Assembly: GCA_964443415.1 (NCBI GenBank)
Contig: CAYUDC010000002.1
Location: forward strand, 21,826 to 85,825
Reading direction: 5' to 3'
Source: B1 sp964443415
GTDB lineage: Bacteria; Bacteroidota; Bacteroidia; UKL13-3
DNA length: 64,000 nucleotides
Under the pieces are notes generated by a model. The model was given only the letters and a program-made list of their open reading frames with translations, was not told the origin of the DNA and ran no database searches. This document shows positions 6,995 to 14,791 of this stretch, one piece after another (positions within the stretch are counted from its first letter, which is position 1; every line of letters begins with the position of its first letter). The position numbers were made by a program, and so were the translations under genes.

Positions 6995-9468
6995 CTATTT
7001 AAGCGTACGTTTAACCTCTACTTCTTCGTAGGCTTCAACAAAATCACCTTCTCTTAAATCGTTATAGTTGTGAATAGTTAAACCACAATCATAACCACTT
7101 GCTACCTCTTTAACGTCGTCTTTAAAGCGTTTTAGAGAAGATAGGGTGCTAGAGTAAACTACCACACCATCTCTAATAAGCCTAACTTTTGAATTCCTTA
7201 ATATTTTGCCATCAGTAACCATACATCCAGCAACTGCTCCTACTTTGGTAATTTTAAATACCTCCCTGATTTGGGCATTTCCAAGAATTTTCTCTTCAAT
7301 GGTAGGAGCCAATAGTCCTTCGATGGCTGCTTTAATTTCTTCGATGGCATTATAGATAACAGAATACATCCTTACATCGATGGATTCTTGTTCTGCTAGT
7401 TTTCTTGCTTGCGCACTTGGACGCACCTGGAAGCCTACAATAATGGCATCTGAGGCCGAGGCGAGCATTACATCACTTTCGGAGATTTGACCTACGGCTT
7501 TGTAGATTACGCTTACCTGAACTTCTTCTGTAGAAAGCTTGATTAACGAATCAGACAATGCTTCAACTGATCCATCCACGTCGCCCTTCACAATAACTTT
7601 TAGTTCTTTAAAGTTACCAATGGCCAAACGTCTGCCAATTTCATCAAGCGTGATGTGTTTATTGGTTCTGATGCCTTGCTCGCGTTGCAATTGCTGGCGT
7701 TTATTGGCAATTTCTCTGGCTTCTGGTTCAGATTTAGTAATGATAAATCTATCGCCTGCTTGAGGTGCTCCGTCGAAACCTAAAATTACTACCGGTGTGC
7801 TTGGTCCGGCTACAGCCATTTTTTTGCCTCTTTCGTCGAACATGGCCCTAACTTTACCGCTGTTAACACCAGCTAAAATTGGGTCACCTACACGCATGGT
7901 TCCACTTTGAACCATTACTGTTGTAACAATACCTCTACCTTTATCTAAGGTAGCTTCAATTACGTTACCTACTGCACGTTTATTAGGGTTTGCCTTTAAA
8001 TCTAAGATTTCGGCTTCTAATAATACTTTATCTAAAAGTGATTCTATACCTAAGCCCTTTTTGGCAGAGATTTCTTGACATTGGTATTTACCACCCCATT
8101 CTTCAACAAGAATGTTCATGGCAGCCAATTGCTCTCTAATTCTATCTGGATTGGCAGCATCTCTATCTATCTTATTTAAGGCAAAAACGATTGGTACACC
8201 TGCTGCTTGGGCATGCGAAATGGCCTCTTTGGTTTGAGGCATTACACTATCATCTGCTGCAATTACAATAATAACAACATCTGTAAGTTTTGCTCCCCTT
8301 GCACGCATGGCTGTAAAGGCCTCGTGACCTGGCGTATCTAAGAAGGTGATTTTTTTACCTGAATCTAATTTAACTTCATAAGCACCGATGTGTTGGGTAA
8401 TACCACCTGCTTCGCCTTTTACAACATTGGCACTTCTAATATAGTCCAATAATGAGGTTTTACCATGGTCTACGTGACCCATTACTGTTACAATTGGCGC
8501 TCTAGGCTCCAATGTGCTTGGATCATCTTCGTCTTCTTCTACAGCTTCCACCATCTCGGCCGAAACAAACTCAACTTCAAATCCAAATTCTTCTGCAACT
8601 ATCGCTATGGTTTCAGCGTCTAGTCTTTGATTAATTGAAACCATCATTCCAAGGCTCATACAAGCACTAATAATTTGTGTTACCTGAACACTCATCATAT
8701 TGGCAAGTTCGTTAGCTGTTACAAACTCTGTTACTTTTAGTTTGTTCTTTTCTAACTCNNNNNNNNNNNNNNNNNNNNNNNNNNNNNNNNNNNNNNNNNN
8801 NNNNNNNNNNNNNNNNNNNNNNNNNNNNNNNNNNNNNNNNNNNNNNNNNNNNNNNNNNTTTTAGGAGAAGATTTAGGTTTTTTACCTGCCTCTAAGTCTA
8901 TTTTACCAATAACCTTTAGTCCCTTTGCGTCTTCAACCACTGGTTCAACTATTTTAGGCTCAACCACTTCTATAGGTTCTGCAATTTTAACAGGAGGCGC
9001 AGTTTCAACCTTTTCAGCCTCTATTGGCTTTGGTTCTGGTTTTGCCTCTTCAATCACCGGAGTGGTAGGAATAGGAATTTGTGGCGCGGGCTCTACCGGT
9101 GGATTCCCAACCTTAGGAACTTCAACTTCTACTTTTTTAGCAGCAGTATTTACTAGTCCACTTTTGATAAGAATGCCATCTTCTTCCTCTTCTTCTTCTG
9201 CAACAGAATTTTTGGCTTTTGGTATCTCTATGACGGTATTTTGAGGCTTAACACGCTCTTTTCCAAGTTTGTTAGCCTCTTGTTTTACCTTCTTTTCTGA
9301 AGAGTACTCGGCCACAAGCAAACTATATTGCTCCTCTGAAAGCTTTGTGGTTGGCTTTGCTTCTATTTGATGGCCTTTTTTAGCCAAGAATTCTACGGCG
9401 GTTGTTAAACCCACATTGAATTCCTTAGCTACTGCACTCAATCGTTTTGTTCCTGTTGTTTCGCTCAT
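6995..9468 (-). CDS. infB: Translation initiation factor IF-2 (interrupted by an assembly gap)
   Basis: One gene read in two pieces. The N-terminal piece (9468 down to 8859) starts MSETTGTKRLSAVAKEFNVG, the IF-2 N-terminal helical domain, then a Pro/Glu/Lys/Val-rich linker. The C-terminal piece (8758 down to 6995) resumes at ELEKNKLKVTEFV and carries the GTPase: GHVDHGKTSL (G1), GGITQHIGAYEV (G2), DTPGHEAF (G3), NKID (G4) and SAKKG (G5), followed by domains II-IV. IF-2 places initiator tRNA on the small subunit and drives subunit joining. 100 N at 8759-8858 break the linker. The total span is not a multiple of three, so the true gap is not 100 bases. Third gene of rimP-nusA-infB. Confidence 0.95.
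8759..8858. other. Assembly gap of 100 N inside infB
   Basis: Exactly 100 consecutive N, the usual placeholder for a gap of unknown length. It falls in the linker between the IF-2 N-terminal domain and its GTPase body, a low-complexity, charge-rich stretch likely to break short-read assemblies. Both flanking frames are open and read as IF-2, so this is missing sequence and not a broken gene. Confidence 0.97.
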
Positions 9469-9549
9469 TCTGCGCTTTAATTCCTATAAATTTGTGCGAA
9501 TATCGTTATTTATCATGGATATTCCTCATGTTGGTTTTATGACAATTGA

Positions 9550-10785
9550 TTATTCGAATTCAGCTTCAAGAATTCTTCTTACTTCCTGAATGGTTTCTTC
9601 TTCCAAATCAGTGCGTCTTACTAATTCTTCATTAGACATGTTTAAGACTGCTTTCGCGGTGTCTAATCCTAGTCCTTTTAGTTCGTCAATAATCCAACTA
9701 TCTATTTCGTCCGAGAATTCGTCTAGGTCAATATCCTCTTCTTCTACCTCTGCTTCGCGGTAAACATCAATTTCATAGCCCACCAATTTTCCAGCCAATT
9801 TAATATTATGTCCACCTTTACCAATGGCCAAGGAAACTTGGTCTGGTTTAAGATAAACACTCACGCGTTTTTTAATGTCGTCTATTTTAATGCTGCTTAT
9901 TTTGGCAGGACTTAAAGCCCTTTGAACCAATAAAGAGGTATTGGAGGTGTAGTTAATTACATCAATGTTTTCGTTTCTTAACTCCCTAACAATACCATGA
10001 ATCCTAGAACCTTTCATACCCACGCAAGCACCTACTGGATCAATTCTATCATCGTAACTTTCTACAGCTACTTTGGCTCTTTCTCCGGGTTCTCTTACAA
10101 TCTTCTTGATGCTAATTAGCCCATCAATAATTTCTGGTACTTCTTGTTCAAACAACCTTTCTAAGAATACAGGGGATGTTCTAGATAAAATAATTCTAGG
10201 GTTACCATTATGCATTTCTACCTTAAGTACTACGGCACGAATGGCATCACCCTTTTTATAGAAATCTGCTGGTATCATTTCGGTTTTAGGTAACAATAGT
10301 TCATTACCTGCATCATCCAATACCATGATTTCTTTTTTCCAGATTTGGTAAACTTCTCCTGCAATTATTTCACCTACTCTGTCTTTATATCTCTTGTAGA
10401 ATTCGTCTTTTTCTAATTCTAAAACTTTTGACAATAAGGTTTGACGTGCAGAAAGTACAGCTCTTCTTCCAAAAATGGCTAAGCCAACTTCCTTAGTTAC
10501 ATCTTCGCCAATTTCAAAATCAGGCTCAATTTGTCTTGCCTCTGAAATTGAAATTTGTGTGTTTTCGTCTTCTACCTCGCCATCATGCACAATTACTCTA
10601 TTGTGCCAAATTTCAAGGTCACCGCTTTTGTCATTAATGATTACGTCAAAGTTTTCATCATTATTAAAACGTTTGCGCAACATTCCGCGAAATACGTCTT
10701 CTAACACGCGCTGCATAGTGGCGCGATCGATGTTTTTAAACTCCTTAAACTCGCTAAACGAATCAATTAGTCCTGCACTGTGCAT
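9550..10785 (-). CDS. nusA: Transcription termination/antitermination factor NusA
   Basis: A 411-residue protein with the NusA order: N-terminal RNA-polymerase-binding domain (about 1-130), S1 domain (about 130-200), then two KH modules marked by GACVGMKGSRI and LAIGKGGHNIKLA, and an acidic tail (EEEDIDLDEFSDEID) ending in a short helical repeat. NusA binds RNA polymerase and nascent RNA and modulates pausing, intrinsic termination and antitermination. It is the second gene of rimP-nusA-infB, 21 bp after rimP and about 80 bp before infB. The operon leader carries a terminator-like hairpin, which would suit feedback by NusA, although that is inference. Confidence 0.95.
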   Translation of the reverse strand: MHSAGLIDSFSEFKEFKNIDRATMQRVLEDVFRGMLRKRFNNDENFDVIINDKSGDLEIWHNRVIVHDGEVEDENTQISISEARQIEPDFEIGEDVTKEVGLAIFGRRAVLSARQTLLSKVLELEKDEFYKRYKDRVGEIIAGEVYQIWKKEIMVLDDAGNELLLPKTEMIPADFYKKGDAIRAVVLKVEMHNGNPRIILSRTSPVFLERLFEQEVPEIIDGLISIKKIVREPGERAKVAVESYDDRIDPVGACVGMKGSRIHGIVRELRNENIDVINYTSNTSLLVQRALSPAKISSIKIDDIKKRVSVYLKPDQVSLAIGKGGHNIKLAGKLVGYEIDVYREAEVEEEDIDLDEFSDEIDSWIIDELKGLGLDTAKAVLNMSNEELVRRTDLEEETIQEVRRILEAEFE

Positions 10786-10806
10786 ATGATTTATATTTAT
10801 ATTATT

Positions 10807-11271
10807 TTAGTTAAATGAAACTTGTACTAAAGACGACTCAACATCCTTAAATGATATATTTTTTAAACTTATTTCCTTCGCTTGATAAGCCTTCTTTTTA
10901 TCTTTTAAATGTATGGTAATGCTTTCTTCATTTACCTCTACCAATTTCCCTAATAATTCAGTCTTTTCTACCAGGGTAACCTTTAATTCTCTACCTATGT
11001 GCTTGTGATATTGCCTTAATAGTTTTAATGGCCTATCAACACCTGGCGAAGAAACTTCTAAGGTGTAAGGGATTTGTCCGAAATCAATTTCATCCAATTT
11101 TAGCGACAGGAACTTATTAAATTTCCTGCACTGTTCTATGGTTAATGGTCCCTCACTGTCTAAGTAAACCATTAATTTAGAGCCTGGATGTTTGTGTTCA
11201 ATATCAACCACAAACACCTCTGGTTCAAGAACCTCTTTACTCCATTCTATTATCTGTTCTGTAATCTGCAT
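10807..11271 (-). CDS. rimP: Ribosome maturation factor RimP
   Basis: A 154-residue RimP: helical/beta N-terminal domain (MQITEQIIEW...PGSKLMVYLDSEGPLTIEQC), the conserved YTLEVSSPGVDRPLK segment, and a C-terminal Sm-like barrel. RimP assists late maturation of the 30S subunit. The frame is open for 11 codons upstream, but those bases form the leader hairpin and its T run, and 154 residues is the family's normal size; the ATG at 11271-11269 is therefore the start. It heads rimP-nusA-infB behind its own promoter at 11322-11352. Confidence 0.93.
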   Translation of the reverse strand: MQITEQIIEWSKEVLEPEVFVVDIEHKHPGSKLMVYLDSEGPLTIEQCRKFNKFLSLKLDEIDFGQIPYTLEVSSPGVDRPLKLLRQYHKHIGRELKVTLVEKTELLGKLVEVNEESITIHLKDKKKAYQAKEISLKNISFKDVESSLVQVSFN

Positions 11272-11273
11272 GG

Positions 11274-11302
11274 TAAAAAAAGAGGGGACTTTTGGTCCCC
11301 TC
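11274..11302 (-). terminator. Terminator-like hairpin in the rimP-nusA-infB leader
   Basis: On the reverse strand an 8-bp stem, GAGGGGAC / GTCCCCTC (11302-11282), with a 5-base loop is followed by seven T and only three bases before the rimP ATG. It could simply end the transcript of the gene at 11354-12625. A consensus promoter lies between that gene and the hairpin, so transcripts starting there must also pass through it, which makes it a candidate attenuator. Confidence 0.7.
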
Positions 11303-11321
11303 ATTATCTTTAAATACAGTG

Positions 11322-11352
11322 CAAATATACCCCTAATTTATTAATTGTCAAA
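11322..11352 (-). promoter_or_regulatory. Promoter for rimP-nusA-infB
   Basis: On the reverse strand TTTG (11352-11349), a 19-bp spacer and TATATTTG (11329-11322) match the Bacteroidota -33/-7 consensus exactly. It sits directly after the stop codon of the upstream gene. The expected start point is near 11315, giving a leader of about 40 bases that contains the hairpin at 11274-11302. Confidence 0.7.
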
Positions 11353-11353
11353 T

Positions 11354-12625
11354 TTATTTGCCATTAAAGAGTTTGTATCTGTCGTACTGCTCTTTTCCGA
11401 ATTTGTTAATTTCCTCCATCATTTTCATAAATCTCTTAGGAGCATCTAGGGTTGTAAACTTGGTGTAAAGGGTTTTTGACTTGGCATATTCATCCATCCA
11501 AATATAAGCCTCCATTAGGTTTACATAGATAGCCATTGTAACCTCTTCATTAATTCTGGCTTTTTTATTGCCTAAATCAGATTCGGTAAGTGCCTTCTCG
11601 TAAATGGTAATGGCTTCTTGTATTTTTACCTTGGCGTCTTTTTTTTCATAATCCTCAGATAAACCATTATATCCTTCTACCAAAGCTAAATAGGCAGTAG
11701 CTAAATCTGTATAATCTTGTTTTTTATCTTTTACTTGATAAACAATGGCCTCTCTCTTAGTTTTCTTAAAGGCATAATCTGAGTTTAGTAAATTTTGAAT
11801 TATTTTTAAGCCATTCTCTACCGAACTTAATTCTAAACCTTCAATTGTTTTTTCTTGATTGTAAGTCCACCAACTTCTAATAGCACTCTCGCTTGTATAT
11901 TCACCAGGGATATTAAAGTATTGGTCTTGAGAAATTTCTGATGGCACCTCATTGTAAATTACCCCTTGCGCTGTCTCAACTTTTAAAGTAATTAATCGCT
12001 TATAAGGCACTTTCATATAATATGCTTTATAAGGTGTTGAAGTACCATTAGAAATCTTAGTCATGTCTTTTACTGTTAATTCAGGCTCTTTTACTTCTAA
12101 TTCGCCTAAAATAGCAGTGATGGTAACAGCATTACTTGCTCCATTGCTAAAGCCTTCCAATTTTAAATAGGTACCTGCTAGTTGTTCGTTGTTAAAAGAC
12201 TTTTTTAACTTAGGTTCTGGATAGGTAGTTTTATAGGGTTGAGAAGGAATTCTTTTAATGGGTTTTCCTCCATTGGCCAATTGCTGATCGGCAATTTTTT
12301 GAATAGTTGATTTTTTCTCATAAATCTCTAATTCTTTTAAATATTGTGCCTCTGCATCCTTAACCTTTTGAGGATAGGCTGCCATTTCTGCTTGATACTC
12401 TTGTTCGGCTTTGGCAACTTTTTCTTTATGTTCGGCCATAATTTTTTGATTGGCCTCCTCTACATTATAAACCACTTTACTTTGATAATTCTTAATCGAT
12501 TTATCGAGTGGCTTTTTAGGCAATTGAATAAACTCGAAGTTGGTTTCGGTTTTATCTACATCTTGTGCTTTAATTGCAAAGCTTGCAACTACCATGTAAA
12601 GCACCAATAGGGAAAGGTTTTTCAT
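11354..12625 (-). CDS. Secreted protein of unknown function with coiled-coil segment
   Basis: About 423 residues from the ATG at 12625; an upstream in-frame start at 12649 would add eight residues (MALLRKIE) ahead of a good signal peptide, MKNLSLLVLYMVVASFAIKA, so the later start is preferred. The mature N-terminal part has a charged helical stretch rich in A, E, K and Q (around VEEANQKIMAEHKEKVAKAE) likely to form a coiled coil. A mixed middle follows, and then a C-terminal helical region with TPR-like spacing (AYLALVEGYNGLSEDYEKKD). No catalytic motif is seen and I do not recognise a named family. The location is probably periplasmic. A copy of the repeated palindrome lies just upstream at 12668-12677. 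Confidence 0.75.
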   Translation of the reverse strand: MKNLSLLVLYMVVASFAIKAQDVDKTETNFEFIQLPKKPLDKSIKNYQSKVVYNVEEANQKIMAEHKEKVAKAEQEYQAEMAAYPQKVKDAEAQYLKELEIYEKKSTIQKIADQQLANGGKPIKRIPSQPYKTTYPEPKLKKSFNNEQLAGTYLKLEGFSNGASNAVTITAILGELEVKEPELTVKDMTKISNGTSTPYKAYYMKVPYKRLITLKVETAQGVIYNEVPSEISQDQYFNIPGEYTSESAIRSWWTYNQEKTIEGLELSSVENGLKIIQNLLNSDYAFKKTKREAIVYQVKDKKQDYTDLATAYLALVEGYNGLSEDYEKKDAKVKIQEAITIYEKALTESDLGNKKARINEEVTMAIYVNLMEAYIWMDEYAKSKTLYTKFTTLDAPKRFMKMMEEINKFGKEQYDRYKLFNGK

Positions 12626-12667
12626 TTCTATTTTTCTTAAAAGTGCCACAACTTATGTCTTTTTTTT

Positions 12668-12677
12668 GGTTTGAACC
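12668..12677. repeat. Copy of the repeated palindrome GGKTYRAMCC
   Basis: GGTTTGAACC in the divergent intergenic region, flanked by T and A runs so that the extended form TYGGKTYRAMCCRA is also matched. It lies about where the -33 element of the reverse gene (start 12625) would be. Confidence 0.75.
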
Positions 12678-12722
12678 AAATACAATAAAAAAGCCTAATC
12701 TGTTTTTTATTGCCTAAGCCAA

Positions 12723-12730
12723 TATCTTTG
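12723..12730 (+). promoter_or_regulatory. -7 element close to a start codon
   Basis: TATCTTTG matches TAnnTTTG exactly and ends 9 bp before the first ATG of the DUF4421 gene (12740). Transcription would start at or next to the start codon. No clear -33 element is seen. Confidence 0.45.
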
Positions 12731-12739
12731 TTGAATTGC

Positions 12740-13804
12740 ATGATGAAAAGACAAATATTTAAAATTTTGTTAATTTTAACTCCTTTGGTTCAAACCCTTG
12801 CCCAAAGTATCAATATAGACATTATACCTGGGTATACTTTAGGGTATGATACTGGGTATGTTAAAAGTTTTAGGGATAATCTAGTACTAACTTTGGTAAA
12901 TGAGTCTAAGTTTAGCAGAATTAATGTTGCATATACTTTGCCTCAAAAAAGCTATGCATTAAATTATAAAACCAACGACCTCAATACTTGGGGCATTGGA
13001 ATAGACTATAAATGGTTAACTTTTGAATATACCACGCGAATGCCTTGGTATCAGCCTAATCCTGCCTTTGGTGATGTAAAAAATAGCGGTATAGGATTTG
13101 GAATCACCGGCCGAAAACTCAGCTTTAGATTTTTTTATCAACGATACCAAGAATACTACCTTGAAAATACAATAGAATGGTTTCCTAATTGGCCTGTAGA
13201 TAAATTTTACTTAAGACCAGACGTTCAAACCCAAACCTACTTCACCAACCTTAACTATGTTTTTAACCATAAAAAGTTCTCTAATAATGCTGCTTTATGG
13301 CAACTTGAAAGACAAGAAAAGAAGGCAGGTAGTTTTGTGGCAGGTCTCTCTTACATATATAATACATTCCAAGCAGACTCCTCTATCATTCCAGTAAAAG
13401 CAGATTCTTTACCCAAATCAAATAATACTTTTTTTGCGCTGAATGCTCTTGGTATCAATGGAGGTTTCGTGGGCACTATTCCATTTGGCAAAAAGAAAAA
13501 GTTCTTTATTAGTGGTGCCATTATTCCAGGATTTTCATGGCAATGGGGAAGGCTTTCGGTTGAAGGCTCTGGAATAGAAAGAGACAACTCGGTGCTTGGT
13601 TTTCAATCCGAGGCCAGGTTCAGCATAGGCTATAATGGCGATTTATGGTACATGGGTTCTATGGCAAGAACCTATGGAAATCTTAATAATCTTGCAGGTA
13701 ATGAGCCATTTTCTATCAACAACTCATTTGGTAGGCTCTATATTGGGTATAGATTTAAGCCAATTAAGCATCAATTACAATGGTTAAAACGCATAGGTTT
13801 ATAG
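12740..13804 (+). CDS. DUF4421-like outer-membrane protein (first of a tandem pair)
   Basis: About 354 residues starting at the ATG-ATG at 12740-12745. A TTG at 12710 is also in frame, but the signal peptide (MMKRQIFKILLILTPLVQTL...AQ) begins at the ATG. The mature protein is rich in alternating aromatic and polar strands (GIGIDYKWLTFEYTTRMPW, SIGYNGDLWYMGSMARTYG) and ends with RLYIGYRF near the C terminus, all typical of a transmembrane beta-barrel. The segment FYLRPDVQTQTYFTNLNYVF followed by NHKKFSN is the clearest match to DUF4421 and recurs in the next gene. The two frames overlap by 25 bp, so they are cotranscribed. Function unknown. Confidence 0.78.
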   Translation: MMKRQIFKILLILTPLVQTLAQSINIDIIPGYTLGYDTGYVKSFRDNLVLTLVNESKFSRINVAYTLPQKSYALNYKTNDLNTWGIGIDYKWLTFEYTTRMPWYQPNPAFGDVKNSGIGFGITGRKLSFRFFYQRYQEYYLENTIEWFPNWPVDKFYLRPDVQTQTYFTNLNYVFNHKKFSNNAALWQLERQEKKAGSFVAGLSYIYNTFQADSSIIPVKADSLPKSNNTFFALNALGINGGFVGTIPFGKKKKFFISGAIIPGFSWQWGRLSVEGSGIERDNSVLGFQSEARFSIGYNGDLWYMGSMARTYGNLNNLAGNEPFSINNSFGRLYIGYRFKPIKHQLQWLKRIGL

Positions 13805-14790
13805 GTTTACTAATTGCTTTAAATTGCCACTTGGCAAGTGCCCAAACACAGCAAGAAGCTGGTAACAGACATATAGAAGTTTTCCCAAAACAACTTCATA
13901 TTTCTCCATACCTCGAAACAAAAAGTCATATCTTACGAGTTGAATTTCCCCAATTACAAGGCTTAAATTCACTTAATTACCTCAGTAATTTTGTGTTGAG
14001 CAGTGGTGTTAGGGTACGTTATAAAGGGGTAAATTTTCAAGCAGGAGCCCGATTGCCCATTCAAAGACTTGATGAGCAACTTGGGACTACTAAAAATTTT
14101 TCTATCGGAGTAAGTGTGGTCAAACGTAAATATATGGTTCAAACCAAATACGAGACATTCTCTGGATTCTACCTACAAAACACTAAAAATTGGTTACAGA
14201 ATTATAGCCAAGCTACAGGCAGGGATTTTTACATACGACCAGATTTAAAAGCGCAGTCGCTTTTTACTATTTATAATTATGTGTTAAACCATAAAAGATT
14301 TTCTAATCCAGCGGCTGTATTTCATTTCGAACGTCAAAAGAAAGCAGCCTTTGGCATTGCCCTAGGGGCAAGCCATATGTATCATAAAATCGAAGCAGAC
14401 TCAAACCTCATACCCAGTCAAAGCACGCTTGCATTGCATCAATTCTCTGATGTTTATTTTGTTTCTCATACCCTTGGCTTACAATTAGGTTTGATGGGTA
14501 CCATCCCCTTGTTTCATCAAAAGCATTGGTATGTTACTGCAAGCATTATTCCGGGTTATTCTCTTCAGGCAGGCCGAACCACCAGGGGTTTTCAGCAACT
14601 ATTTCCGTTGCAATTTTATAGCGGATTAACCAATGAGTTGAGATTTGGGGTAGGTTATAACACTAAGCAATGGTTTGCAGGCTTGCAAATAAGTAGCTTT
14701 GGAAATATAGTGAAGGTAAGAGATTCTGAAATATTCATCGTTCAAAATGCCTATTTCAGAATCAGTACCGGGTTTAGGCTAGGTAGATAA
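13780..14790 (+). CDS. DUF4421-like outer-membrane protein (second of a tandem pair)
   Basis: A 336-residue paralogue of the preceding protein. It has a signal peptide (MVKTHRFIGLLIALNCHLASAQ) and the same central block: FYIRPDLKAQSLFTIYNYVL then NHKRFSNPAA, matching FYLRPDV...NHKKFSNNAA next door. A shared TIP-F-...K-FFISGAIIPGF / TIPLFHQKHWYVTASIIPGY segment and a C-terminal barrel strand (YFRISTGFRLG) follow. Divergence is high outside these blocks, so the duplication is old. Its start lies inside the end of the upstream frame, implying coupled translation. Its stop is one base from the stop of the convergent prolyl oligopeptidase gene. Confidence 0.78.
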   Translation: MVKTHRFIGLLIALNCHLASAQTQQEAGNRHIEVFPKQLHISPYLETKSHILRVEFPQLQGLNSLNYLSNFVLSSGVRVRYKGVNFQAGARLPIQRLDEQLGTTKNFSIGVSVVKRKYMVQTKYETFSGFYLQNTKNWLQNYSQATGRDFYIRPDLKAQSLFTIYNYVLNHKRFSNPAAVFHFERQKKAAFGIALGASHMYHKIEADSNLIPSQSTLALHQFSDVYFVSHTLGLQLGLMGTIPLFHQKHWYVTASIIPGYSLQAGRTTRGFQQLFPLQFYSGLTNELRFGVGYNTKQWFAGLQISSFGNIVKVRDSEIFIVQNAYFRISTGFRLGR

Positions 14791-14791
14791 G

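Noticed and set aside
6995..9468. infB as two separate genes or a pseudogene
   Set aside because: The break is exactly 100 N, both sides are in IF-2 frames, and a Met inside the second part (8698) is only an artefact of restarting after the gap.
11272..11304. Longer rimP frame with 11 extra N-terminal residues
   Set aside because: The extra codons are the leader hairpin and its T run, and RimP homology starts at MQITEQ (11271).
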